NCBI RefSeq assembly: GCF_026540855.1
Contig: NZ_JALNUP010000017.1
Location: 1-64,000 of the forward strand
DNA: 64,000 bases
Source of the DNA: Sphingomonas sp. GC_Shp_5
GTDB lineage: Bacteria > Pseudomonadota > Alphaproteobacteria > Sphingomonadales > Sphingomonadaceae
Reading direction: 5' to 3'
Positions 35,170-43,430 of the stretch are shown here, piece after piece. A program made the translations under genes and the position numbers. The stretch's first letter is position 1, and every line of letters starts with the position of its first letter. The notes beneath the pieces were generated by a model, which had not been told where the DNA came from, did no database searches, and saw nothing but the letters and a program-made list of their open reading frames with translations.

Positions 35170-35919
35170 ATGGGTAAGTTGCAGAACAAGGTCGCGATCG
35201 TCACCGGCGGAAGCAGTGGGATCGGTCGTGCCATCGCGAAGCGGTTCGCGGCCGAGGGCGCGTTCGTTTACATTGTCGGACGCCGCGAGGCGGACCTGGC
35301 GGATACCGTTGCGGAGATCGGCCCAAGCGCCGCGGCGATCAAAGCCGACATCACGAACCTGGCAGACCTCGATGCTGTTTACACCCGGATCGCTGCCGAT
35401 GGTCGCACCCTGGATATTGTCGTCTCGAATGCGGGCATGCAGGAGATCAAACCTCTCGCCGATGCCGACGCGGCCCATTTCGACCGCACGTTCGGCCTCA
35501 ACACACGCGCTGCCTTCTTTACGGTACAGAAAGCGCTGCCGATCCTGAACGACGGTGGTTCGATCATCATGGTGTCGTCCTCGCTTCGCAATAAAGCTCT
35601 CCCGGGCATGAGCGTCTACAATGCTTCCAAAGCGGCGGTGCGCTCATTGGTAAAGACCTTTGCGGTCGAACTGATGCCGCGCGACATCAGGGTCAACACG
35701 CTCAGCCCGGGGCCGGTCGATACGCCGATCATCGAGACAGTCGCCAAGACACCGGAGGAAGCCACGGCCTTCCGTGAATATGCTGCCGGCGTCGTCCCGA
35801 TGAAGCGACTGGGCCGACCCGACGAGGTTGCCGCCGGCGCGTTGTTCCTGGCCTCCGATGAGAGCAGTTTCTCAACGGGCTCGGAGCTGCAGGTCGACGG
35901 CGGCCACGCCGAACTGTAA
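35170..35919 (+). CDS. SDR family oxidoreductase
   Basis: A 249-residue classical SDR: KVAIVTGGSSGIGRAIAKRF, YIVGRREADLADT (Arg-Arg after strand two suggests NADPH), SNAGMQE, MVSSSLRNK, the catalytic YNASKAAVRSL, and the C-terminal FSTGSELQVDGGHAEL. The start at ATG 35170 has AAAGGG close upstream. Probably part of the LysR-controlled group. Confidence 0.9.
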   Translation: MGKLQNKVAIVTGGSSGIGRAIAKRFAAEGAFVYIVGRREADLADTVAEIGPSAAAIKADITNLADLDAVYTRIAADGRTLDIVVSNAGMQEIKPLADADAAHFDRTFGLNTRAAFFTVQKALPILNDGGSIIMVSSSLRNKALPGMSVYNASKAAVRSLVKTFAVELMPRDIRVNTLSPGPVDTPIIETVAKTPEEATAFREYAAGVVPMKRLGRPDEVAAGALFLASDESSFSTGSELQVDGGHAEL

Positions 35920-36079
35920 TTTGGGCACGATGCTACTGCCTTTCCCCCGAGATAACCCGGAGGTTCCCTCGGATCGAGAAGTGGGGCGCATCAGCGCGCT
36001 GATCGCGAACGGCGAAAGTGGCGGATCGTCGGATACGATTGGACCCGCAAACATTGGACAGCGAACGTAGGGACATCAG

Positions 36080-36619
36080 GTGAAAGCAGCGATCACGATC
36101 CGGGCCGAACGGCCCGATGACGAGCCCACGATCTCGGACGTGGTGCGCCGCGCCTACGCCAATGTTGTATATAGCGATCACAGCGAGCATCTTATGATCG
36201 ACCGGCTGCGCCGGACTGACGCCTTTAGTCCCGCGGTGTCGCTTCTGGCCGAGACGGGCAGCGAGGTGGTCGGCCATATTCTGCTGACAAAGGCGCATAT
36301 TGTCGGCGCGCACGCATCCGTGCCAACGCTGGCGCTTGCTCCATTGTCGGTTGTGCCCGAGCATCAGGCGTCCGGAGTGGGCAAGCAGTTGGTACGAGCT
36401 GCCCATCAGCGGGCGTCCGGCCTCGGCTTCAAGAGCATCCTGCTGGTCGGCATCCCCACATACTACCGGCAATTCGGTTACGAGCCATTGAGCGATTATC
36501 CGATCACGCTGCCGTTCGACGCGCCGGACGATAACTGCATGATCCTTCCGCTGACGCCCCACGCTCTTGATGGCGTCGCCGGGGTCGTGAAATATGCAGC
36601 GGGGTGGCTTGATCACTGA
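36080..36619 (+). CDS. GNAT family N-acetyltransferase
   Basis: A 179-residue GNAT of the YhbS type: ITIRAERPDDEPTISDVVRRAY, then LALAPLSVVPEHQASGVGKQLVRAA (acetyl-CoA loop QxxGVG), SILLVGIPTYYRQFGYEPLSDYPI and LTPHALDGVAGVVKYAAGW. Start codon is GTG. It stands alone after the SDR gene. YhbS-type proteins are predicted acetyltransferases of unknown substrate. Confidence 0.9.
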   Translation: MKAAITIRAERPDDEPTISDVVRRAYANVVYSDHSEHLMIDRLRRTDAFSPAVSLLAETGSEVVGHILLTKAHIVGAHASVPTLALAPLSVVPEHQASGVGKQLVRAAHQRASGLGFKSILLVGIPTYYRQFGYEPLSDYPITLPFDAPDDNCMILPLTPHALDGVAGVVKYAAGWLDH

Positions 36620-36801
36620 ACGATCGGGACTGTCGAAAAAGGCTGCGCGTACCTGCCGTCCTTCTCACCACGGAGGGTGCGTCGGGAAGACGGCCGGTGG
36701 TTGCCGGGCTACCGGTCATTCGCGGCAAACTGTCATTCCCGCTTTTCCTAGAAATTGTTCCCAAAACCACTTTCTCACTGCTCGCATTCTGCGATAAAGT
36801 T
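36620..36801. other. Spacer leading into the accessory patch
   Basis: No supported gene. The stretch holds imperfect GC-rich repeats (GGAAGACGGCCGGTGGTTGCC) and becomes AT-richer to the right, marking the edge of the foreign DNA that follows. Confidence 0.4.
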
Positions 36802-36917
36802 ATGAAAGAGCCTTGCCAGCTCATCAGCTATGCACGGGTATCCACCCGGATTAGGACTTGGCGTTGCAGATGAACGCCTTCAGCGCGGCAGCGCGCGAGC
36901 TTCCCACCGGGTCATAG
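36802..36917 (+). pseudogene. Frameshifted N-terminal remnant of a serine resolvase (TnpR-like)
   Basis: ATG at 36802 opens QLISYARVSTR, the strand carrying the catalytic Ser of serine recombinases (YARVS). The frame then dies, while the next frame from 36855 reads DLALQMNAFSAAARE before a stop at 36915-36917, which matches the resolvase continuation (D-L-x-L-Q-x-x-A-L-x-A-A-G). The fragment is shifted by two bases and truncated after about 35 residues. It is a fossil of a Tn3-type or similar transposon at the left edge of the accessory patch. Confidence 0.65.
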
Positions 36918-37145
36918 CTAGAGCCTTTTGCAGCGTTACCTGAACAAGGATTCGTTGAACGCGATCGCGCTTCAAGAGCGGACGCTTCGTTTCCCAACCG
37001 GACCGTTTGATTTGAAGTTTGAGGTAAATGCGTCTGATCTGCAGTGTGGTTTCATGCTTTCCATGAATGCCATTTCTTAAGGAAGAGATACGCTTCTGTG
37101 ATCTTCTCGTAACTTGGGCCATTAAGGTATGTTACAGACCTCGTA

Positions 37146-37174
37146 TTGACATTCGTCCAATAAAATGGTTTAAT
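37146..37174 (+). promoter_or_regulatory. Sigma-70-like promoter of the recombinase gene
   Basis: TTGACA (37146-37151), a 17-bp spacer and TTTAAT (37169-37174), 27 nt before the recombinase ATG. A short inverted repeat GCAAC-CGTA-GTTGC (37180-37193) follows in the leader. This consensus-like promoter is unusual in the GC-rich surroundings and supports recent acquisition. Confidence 0.6.
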
Positions 37175-37200
37175 AGTGTCGCAACCGTAGTTGCACATTC

Positions 37201-37800
37201 ATGTTAGCGCTGGAGATGTTCATGCCTCACCCTGCTCGGGTGCTGGCTCGTAGTGACCTGCAGCTAATACTGCGCAAGGTAGCAACGCACCGGCATCCAG
37301 ATCGTGACCGTGTTATTGTACTACTGAGCTTCAAGGCCGGCCTTAGAGCTTGCGAGATCGCTGGGCTTCAGTGGTCGATGGTGCTTAGACCCAACGGGAC
37401 AGTTTCCGACCAGGTCTTTATAGCCTCAACTATAGCAAAATACGGCCGGGCTAGGCGGATCCCTCTTCACTCCGAACTGGCCGCTGCACTCGACACCCTA
37501 CGTCTCGCCACAGGACGCCCTCGTGACGGGCCAATTGTACGATCCGAGCGTGGCTGCCACATGAATCCTCACAGCGTAGTCAACTGGTTTGCCCGACTCT
37601 ACGCGACGCTGCACCTCGATGGTTGCTCATCACATTCGGGGCGCCGCACCTTCATAACAAGCTCCGCGCGCGTCCTCGCCAAAACTGGCGGTTCGTTGCG
37701 CGATATTCAGGAGCTAGCCGGTCATCGGCAGCTCGTCACTACAGAGCGCTACATCGAAGGCAGTCGCGAGGCACAGCGGCGCCTCATTCGCCTGCTGTAG
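37201..37800 (+). CDS. Short tyrosine recombinase (site-specific integrase)
   Basis: A 199-residue protein that is nearly only the catalytic domain. All active-site residues are visible: Arg49 (FKAGLRACEI), Lys80 (TIAKYGRARRIPL), His145 and Arg148 (SHSGRRTF), His175 (LAGHRQLVT) and Tyr184 (TERYIEG). The arm- and core-binding N-terminal domain of phage integrases is missing, as in short plasmid- or cassette-borne recombinases. Codon use and GC are lower than in the flanking genes. It could mobilise the cassette that follows (inference). Confidence 0.88.
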   Translation: MLALEMFMPHPARVLARSDLQLILRKVATHRHPDRDRVIVLLSFKAGLRACEIAGLQWSMVLRPNGTVSDQVFIASTIAKYGRARRIPLHSELAAALDTLRLATGRPRDGPIVRSERGCHMNPHSVVNWFARLYATLHLDGCSSHSGRRTFITSSARVLAKTGGSLRDIQELAGHRQLVTTERYIEGSREAQRRLIRLL

Positions 37801-37846
37801 CACAGCACCACCTTTACCATCATCCTCTAAGCCAAAGGAAGTCTGC

Positions 37847-38209
37847 ATGATTGCGGGGTCGAACACGCACGCCTTACGCTCCTCAGAGCATACCCGGCGC
37901 GTCGCTGCATTGAACGACGCGTTTCGTCGTAATCCGTCGCGCGGGCAAATGATGGCTACCGTCGGGGTAGTTGCCCTGGGGAGTGGCGCTTTACCTGCCG
38001 TTCTCCAGCTGGTTCGCGAATATTCCGACTTCACCGCCAACAACGATCCTTACGGCGAGCACGACTTAGGCACCATGACATGGAATGGAGCGAAGCTGTT
38101 CTGGAAAATCGACTATTACGACGTCGATCTGCGGTTTGCCTCTCCCGATCCCACGGACCCGCTAGTCACGGTGCGCATGCTGACGATCATGCTGTCAGAG
38201 GAATGGTGA
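37847..38209 (+). CDS. DUF3768 domain protein
   Basis: A 120-residue protein. RVAALNDAFRRNPSRGQMMATVGVVALG, then FTANNDPYGEHDLGTMTWNGAKLFWKIDYYDVDL and VRMLTIMLSEEW match the DUF3768 family, which is frequent on alphaproteobacterial plasmids and islands and has no known function. It is followed by the peptidase-like gene, whose start codon overlaps its stop. Confidence 0.85.
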   Translation: MIAGSNTHALRSSEHTRRVAALNDAFRRNPSRGQMMATVGVVALGSGALPAVLQLVREYSDFTANNDPYGEHDLGTMTWNGAKLFWKIDYYDVDLRFASPDPTDPLVTVRMLTIMLSEEW

Positions 38210-38865
38210 GAATGGCTCAGTGGCTAGCGCAACCCAACCCAAGAGGTTGCATAGACGGACAGGGCCGGACGCAGGTACCATTTCAACAGGGACAGCTTGA
38301 CGGCCTTTGCTCGATCTATTCAGCGATCAACGCCGTTTCGCTGCTGCTCGGCAGAAATCGCATGTCCCAGAGAAAAGCCGACCGCCTTTTTCGCGCTGGG
38401 CTAGCCACCGCAATGGAGTGCATGCCGCCAGAGGAGTTGGTCGCTTCAGGAATCCCGCCCGCGATTTGGCTGCCGATTGTTCGGCGTATCTGTCGTGAAG
38501 CAACGCGAGGATCGCCGGTTGCAATCACATCGTCCCGCCCCACGCAGCGAGTCCACGAGGGCAACTTTGGCCAGGTAAGGAGCATCGTCGAGGCCGCATT
38601 AAATCGCGGTGCCGTGGTTCTGATATGGCTTGATGGTCACCACGACCACTACACCGTGGTGCGTGGTCATACCCGTTCGCGCTTTCTGCTGCACGATAGC
38701 GCGGGCTTGCAGTGGCTGAATAAGAAGCACTGCGGGCTGGCACCGGGCAACCAACGCCACCGCATCGACAGCTATTGGGTCATAGCGCTTGAGCGATTGT
38801 GGGTTGGCTACCCACGTTCGAATGCGCCGGGGGACGATCAAGCCGACTGGGGACAAAATCACTAA
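38203..38865 (+). CDS. Papain-like (C39-like) cysteine peptidase candidate
   Basis: A 220-residue protein. QLDGLCSIYSAINAV carries a Cys36 at the head of a helix, preceded by Gln31; GHHDHYTVVRG offers His149 and FLLHDSAG Asp165. This C...H...D order with a Gln before the Cys is the papain/C39 arrangement. No signal peptide or membrane segment, so it would act in the cytoplasm. GAGGA precedes ATG 38203, and an ATG at 38212 is also possible. Overlaps the DUF3768 stop. Could equally be a related transglutaminase- or deamidase-type enzyme. No substrate is evident. Confidence 0.6.
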   Translation: MVRMAQWLAQPNPRGCIDGQGRTQVPFQQGQLDGLCSIYSAINAVSLLLGRNRMSQRKADRLFRAGLATAMECMPPEELVASGIPPAIWLPIVRRICREATRGSPVAITSSRPTQRVHEGNFGQVRSIVEAALNRGAVVLIWLDGHHDHYTVVRGHTRSRFLLHDSAGLQWLNKKHCGLAPGNQRHRIDSYWVIALERLWVGYPRSNAPGDDQADWGQNH

Positions 38866-39176
38866 AATGTCACCAGTAGGACTGGCAACCGCCAGGTGAG
38901 CCGATGTGACCTTGCGACATCGTACCAAGCCAACTACCGTTTTCGTTGCGCTGCGTGAAAGCCGCAGCGTGGGGCGTGGAAACCCCAATCAGCCAACTCG
39001 GTCGCGATTTTATCGGGGCCGGGTGGCATGCGCGCATGTCCAGCCGGCTTGCCGGTAAAGGCGTATGCGCCTGTTCGCTGATCAGGTTTCCAACATCCGG
39101 CTTCGGCCGCCGCCCTGAGTGGACATATGGGTGGCGCGACAAGCCTGAGGCGAGCGCTGCCCTAGAGGGGGAAATC

Positions 39177-39482
39177 ATGCGCTTCATCGTCGATCTTTTT
39201 AGAAACATATTACTGGCGTTATGTGCGCTAGTTGTCATTGCTGTTGCCTTAATGGTGTTCGCGGCCGTTGATCACTCAGACCTCTTTGGCACGCAACTGA
39301 CCGCAACTATTGTGATGATTGCGCTGTCAGCGCTGACCTTGCTGGTCCTCAACATCGGTGGTGTTGCCATCCTTATCTCGATCCACGATCGTCATGTCGA
39401 GGTGTCCGATAACACCGCCGCCATGGCGGTTGCCCTGACGTCGATTGCACACGCAAGGCATAATCAGGAGACTGCAGCATGA
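39177..39482 (+). CDS. Small membrane protein
   Basis: A 101-residue protein with two hydrophobic segments (about residues 8-31, NILLALCALVVIAVALMVFAA, and 44-66, TIVMIALSALTLLVLNIGGVAI), then a hydrophilic tail with several Ala and His. The start at 39177 has GAGGGGGA upstream and fits the first membrane helix. It shares a 4-nt ATGA overlap with the next gene. Not recognised as a known family. Confidence 0.7.
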   Translation: MRFIVDLFRNILLALCALVVIAVALMVFAAVDHSDLFGTQLTATIVMIALSALTLLVLNIGGVAILISIHDRHVEVSDNTAAMAVALTSIAHARHNQETAA

Positions 39483-40165
39483 ACGGCAACAGCAAGCACA
39501 CGCTTTATGGCCTTCTATTCATCGCCCTGTGCCTTGTAACCGCGGGCATATTGTATTGGGTTATTCGGCCGTCGGCTACGACCACGCAGCCGGTGCTTGA
39601 GCAGACGAAGGTCAGCGACATGAACGTGGGAAACGATGCCGTCGTCGCCAGCAGGGGCGACGACGCTCCGATAGACGCAGGCCGATCTAATGCTGATCGG
39701 GAGACGATCAGCACGCCCAGCGAGCCCAGCACTCCTCAGCTCGGAAGCTGCAGCTCCGATGGATGCAGCTGGTCCAAGCAGGTAAGCCGCAGCGTCGTTC
39801 AAGCCGACCGTCGTGGCCAGCTAAACAAGCTGAACCTGGTGGGGGGCAGCTCCACCGATGAGAAAGGCCGCATAACCTGGAATAGTCGACCACACGAGGT
39901 CTACGTCTTTTGCTCGACTGCGTTGCCTGCAGTGATGATCAGTGATGCAGGCAAATGGCAAGTCGACGTGCTCGACTTTATTGATGGTGTACCCGGAATA
40001 CTGGAGAGTTCTCAATCCCTGTACGCGCAGACTTGCCATCCCGGAGAACAAGCATTCCCAAGGGACGCCGAAGCACTTGGGTATACTAGCATACCCGATG
40101 AAGATGAGGATGTCATAGTATCTCACCCTGCTGACATTTTCGACCGCGCAAACACACGAAGCTAG
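39479..40165 (+). CDS. Membrane-anchored hypothetical protein
   Basis: A 228-residue protein with one N-terminal membrane helix (about residues 8-29), a low-complexity linker (30-95, rich in Ser, Asp, Thr) and a soluble domain of about 130 residues, presumably periplasmic. Four cysteines (GSCSSDGCSW, VFCSTAL, QTCHPGE) could form disulfides there. Overlaps the two-helix protein gene by 4 nt, and a strong hairpin follows 16 nt after its stop. No family recognised. Confidence 0.7.
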   Translation: MNGNSKHTLYGLLFIALCLVTAGILYWVIRPSATTTQPVLEQTKVSDMNVGNDAVVASRGDDAPIDAGRSNADRETISTPSEPSTPQLGSCSSDGCSWSKQVSRSVVQADRRGQLNKLNLVGGSSTDEKGRITWNSRPHEVYVFCSTALPAVMISDAGKWQVDVLDFIDGVPGILESSQSLYAQTCHPGEQAFPRDAEALGYTSIPDEDEDVIVSHPADIFDRANTRS

Positions 40166-40181
40166 CTGGGCAGGGTGAAGC

Positions 40182-40210
40182 GGCGGTCACGTGTTTCTCA
40201 CGTGACCGCC
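40182..40210 (+). terminator. Perfect 12-bp hairpin
   Basis: GGCGGTCACGTG (40182-40193) and CACGTGACCGCC (40199-40210) pair perfectly around TTTCT. It closes the operon ending at 40165. No U-run follows, but the stem is very stable. Confidence 0.7.
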
Positions 40211-40319
40211 CATCCGAGACTTAGAGAAAGGTGAAACGAGTAGAGTCAGGAGGTGGCGCGGTGTCGTGCGGCTCGCCTGTGGGGCTTACCAGACGATCCG
40301 TTTCCACCCCCTGCTCATC

Positions 40320-40353
40320 GAACCGGACATGCGGATCTCCCTGCATCCGGCTC
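40320..40353 (-). ncRNA. Group II intron domain V
   Basis: Read on the minus strand, this 34-nt element begins GAGCCGGATGC and ends GCATGTCCGGTTC, folding into a hairpin with a GAGA-type tetraloop region and the two-base bulge before the closing helix. It is the most conserved catalytic RNA piece of group II introns and lies 24 nt past the maturase stop, as expected. Confidence 0.8.
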
Positions 40354-40377
40354 TCGGACAACGCATCACGCCTTCGC

Positions 40378-41760
40378 TCACGGCGCGCCCCGACCAAGCT
40401 GGGTAAGCCGGACGAGCCCATACTGCTCGTAGAGGTGCTGGGGCAGATAAGCTCCCGCCCTCTTGCCGGCTTTCCCATGCTTGCGCCGAAGCCACCGACG
40501 CAGCCGCACTACTGTGTAGCTGTCGAGCGCGCGGTACGCCTTGCTCGTGGTGCCAACCGAAAAGTAGTTGGCCCATCCGCGCAGCGCCCGGTTGATCTTG
40601 GCCACCAGCAGTGTGGCATCCTGCCATGTCGTCCTTCGCTCGGTGAGCGTGTGGATAGTGTCCACCGCCCGTTTGATGCTCTTCTTCGACGGCCGATGGC
40701 CCATATAGGCTCGCCCCGTCTTCGCCGAGTACATCCGCCCGAAGGTGTACCCCAGAAAGTCGAACGTCTCGTCCGGCACCTTGCAGATGCGGGTCTTTTC
40801 CTCGTTTACCGTCAGCTTCAGCTTGCCCATCAACCTGCGCATATGATCGAGCGCGGCTTCCGCGTTGCCCTTCTGGCACAGGATGACGAGGTCGTCGGCA
40901 TATGTGACGAGCCGAGCGCCGAGGCGTTGCCCAAGGCCGAGCTTCCGCCATCCCAGCACGAACCGGCGCATGTATAGGTTCGCCAGCAATGGTGAGATGG
41001 GTGAACCCTGCGGAATGCCGCGTCGCTGATCCCTGGCCACCGTCGTTCGTGTCTTCCGGCCCTTGTCGTCGGTCTCCTCGACAGCACAGTCCAGCCACAG
41101 CCTGATCAGGTGCAGCACGCACGGATCGACGATCCGGCGCGCCACGGACTTCATCAGTTCGGGATGAGGAATGCTGCCGAAGTAGTCGGCGAGGTCGGCG
41201 TCCACGACATCGGGACGGCCATGAAACAGCTGGTCTTCCACATCGGTCACGGCCTGCTGGGCATTGCGCCCAGCACGATAGGCATAGATCTCTGGTGGAA
41301 GGTCGGCTTCGAAGATCGGCTCCAGCACCAGCATCGCTGCTGTCATGCAGACCCGATCCCGCACGGTAGAGATGCCCAGCGGCCTGAGTTTGCCGTTGGC
41401 TTTCGGTATATGGACCCGTCTGATCGGTTCCGGTCGGTACGTCTCCTCTCTGATGGCAAGCGCCAGTTCTGCCAGCCACCGCTCGGTACCGTACGCCTCG
41501 ACATCCGCGAAGTCCTGACCATCCACACCCGGTGCGCCCTTGTTGGAGCGGCACTTGGCATAGGCATGAGCCAGAATGTCATCGCGGCTGATCTTGTCGT
41601 ACAGTGCGTAGAACCGGTAGCCGGGTTCCGCCTTCGCTTTCGCGTGTAACGCCATCTGCAGTTTCTGGACGCTCTTTGGGGTTGATAGGTTTCCCAATCC
41701 CCTGTCCCTTCCCACGTTTTGCGTTCGCCTTGAACTGAGGCCCCTTCCCTCCACCGGCAT
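40378..41760 (-). CDS. ltrA: Group II intron reverse transcriptase/maturase
   Basis: A 460-residue protein. The reverse transcriptase domains are all present: [45 protein letters not shown], and YADD at 287-290 with intact aspartates; TVNEEKTRI and FDFLGYTFG follow. The maturase X domain is [21 protein letters not shown]. There is no HNH endonuclease domain at the C-terminus, so mobility would use nicked or replicating DNA. Homology begins near [10 protein letters not shown] (residue 26), so the real start may be a GTG at 41715 rather than 41760. Confidence 0.93.
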   Translation of the reverse strand: MPVEGRGLSSRRTQNVGRDRGLGNLSTPKSVQKLQMALHAKAKAEPGYRFYALYDKISRDDILAHAYAKCRSNKGAPGVDGQDFADVEAYGTERWLAELALAIREETYRPEPIRRVHIPKANGKLRPLGISTVRDRVCMTAAMLVLEPIFEADLPPEIYAYRAGRNAQQAVTDVEDQLFHGRPDVVDADLADYFGSIPHPELMKSVARRIVDPCVLHLIRLWLDCAVEETDDKGRKTRTTVARDQRRGIPQGSPISPLLANLYMRRFVLGWRKLGLGQRLGARLVTYADDLVILCQKGNAEAALDHMRRLMGKLKLTVNEEKTRICKVPDETFDFLGYTFGRMYSAKTGRAYMGHRPSKKSIKRAVDTIHTLTERRTTWQDATLLVAKINRALRGWANYFSVGTTSKAYRALDSYTVVRLRRWLRRKHGKAGKRAGAYLPQHLYEQYGLVRLTQLGRGAP

Positions 41761-42375
41761 TACCCGGCTTCCCCGGTACTACGGGCCTCTCCGCCACCCC
41801 ACCACGCCCGTCCCATCCCTCGCGGGCGTCCGGTTGCTCATCGCTGAGCACGTAATGGGGCTTCCCGTGTTGCGTGCGCTTTCCTTGTGTACATGCTGCC
41901 GCCATTACCCCGGTGCAGCAGACGGGCTCCAACGTCGCTCAAACTCGCCCGCCTGTATCAGCCTTCCCCGAAATGGGTGTCGGGTCGGCCTGCACATCGT
42001 CCTTTTCGAGGATTGCTCAGCGTTCACTCATGTTGCGGCCTGCACACTCGCACGGTCACCTATGTGACCGTCATCCGGGGGCTTCAGACACTTCGTCACC
42101 TCCATGCCTGCCCCGGTTGCTTCCGGCTGGAGCAGTTCGCCGGGTGGGACTTGCACCCACCAGAAAGCGCCGCCTTTGCACGGCGCACCCCAGAGCCAGA
42201 CACTCAGCTCTGCCCGTATGGATCTCCAGAGCGGCCATTTGATCATCTTTATCCTACGCCTCACTGATGCAGCTTGACGTTCATGTGGAAGCGGGTGAGA
42301 CTGCCACCGGGATTGCGCCAACTGGCGCAAAGTCCGTGTTGCCGAGCGTCTCGCCCCTCAAGTTGGAGAGTGAGC

Positions 42376-43125
42376 ATGGCCACCAATCCTCCCCCGGCGG
42401 CGCCTGCGCCAACACTATGGGGAACAAGCGATGATATCGAGCAGTACCGCCGCGATATTGGGAAATTTTTCGACCGTTTAGCGGCTGCCGCGGAGGGCAA
42501 TCCGCCGCCGGGCATGAATGCCGCCAACGGCTTCTTTGTCAAAGCGGTTCAGGACGACGCCGAACTTAAGAGCGTTGCTCCACCCAGGAAGACGGGCGAT
42601 GATCCTGAGGGGCAACGAATATTTGCTGCTCTGGCGTCGTTTGAGGCTAAAGTACTTGAAACGTTCAAACTGCCGAACGCGCACGGAAGGTGGAGCACCA
42701 ACGCCGGTGTCGCTTGGGACGCATTTCAGAAGCTCAAAAACGACATTCCGCCCGTCATAACCGCAATCGGTGGCGCAGTCGCAACCGTTAACCCCGCTAC
42801 GATCGCTGCACTCGCTGAAAGTGTGAAAAGCCTAATTGATAAGATTCACAATGCCGGGGTCGTCTATGAAGGCGATCACGCCAATGGCTACATTCAAAGT
42901 GGCGTTCACGACGCCGCAGTGCAGCTCAAAGACGTGTTGGATGACGTCCACGCGCACCCTGTGGACCCCTTCGCTGGTAAGTTTGCGCAAGCAATGAGTG
43001 CTATTCTCGACAAGCTTATCGCCCTCAACTTCGAGAACAATCCTTGGCTTCGAGGAGAGTGGCAAGTAAGTTTTCAGGCGATCACTCGTGCCGGCGCCCT
43101 CCAGCTCTACGCGCTGACACCTTAA
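42376..43125 (+). CDS. Hypothetical soluble protein
   Basis: A 249-residue protein starting MATNPPPAAPAP, with GGAGAG just upstream. After a Pro/Ala-rich head it is mostly helical (SDDIEQYRRDIGKFFDRLAAAA; AALAESVKSLIDKIHN; VHDAAVQLKDVLDDVHAHP), with no signal peptide or membrane span. No known family recognised. It sits between the group II intron and a two-component system and belongs to the accessory patch by position. Confidence 0.65.
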   Translation: MATNPPPAAPAPTLWGTSDDIEQYRRDIGKFFDRLAAAAEGNPPPGMNAANGFFVKAVQDDAELKSVAPPRKTGDDPEGQRIFAALASFEAKVLETFKLPNAHGRWSTNAGVAWDAFQKLKNDIPPVITAIGGAVATVNPATIAALAESVKSLIDKIHNAGVVYEGDHANGYIQSGVHDAAVQLKDVLDDVHAHPVDPFAGKFAQAMSAILDKLIALNFENNPWLRGEWQVSFQAITRAGALQLYALTP

Positions 43126-43430
43126 CCTGGGAGCATGAGAGGTTCGACCCAGTTCCGGCCGTTCGTGCCGTCCTCCACGCTCCCCTAAACCGGTCACTCG
43201 TTCATCTGGAGCAGGTCCGCCGGTATGGTCCTCTGCCGTCGGCTGGGAACGGCTTGGTGGAGGAGATCTCCGCTCGGCAGCAATCGGGAGTGACGAGTGA
43301 CGAAGCACAGAGCCCTGCTCACGGCGGGGGGACCACGGAAACCGGCATGACCGTTTGCGGATTGTAGTTTGTCGTTTCGCCCTGGAGGATCGCTTGCTCG
43401 GATGACGACTGCCATACGATGGCCACGCGA

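Larger units (their letters stand above)
40279..42188 (-). mobile_element. Group II intron with its own reverse transcriptase
   Basis: On the minus strand the proposed 5' end is GTGCGCCG at 42188, matching the GUGYG rule. A domain I helix GGTGGG...CCCACC follows (around 42147-42162), then the maturase gene, a domain V hairpin (40320-40353), a domain VI-like stem GGGG...GCCCC and an AC 3' end near 40279. That gives about 1.9 kb, a normal size. The ends are inferred from motifs, not from a precise exon comparison. It was inserted antisense between the membrane-protein operon and the gene at 42.4 kb. Confidence 0.7.

Noticed and set aside
42053..42070. Hairpin with an adjacent GTGCG as the possible 5' end of the group II intron
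   Set aside because: A domain I helix with the GGTGGG/CCCACC pattern lies upstream of it, so the GTGCGCC at 42188 fits better as the 5' end.
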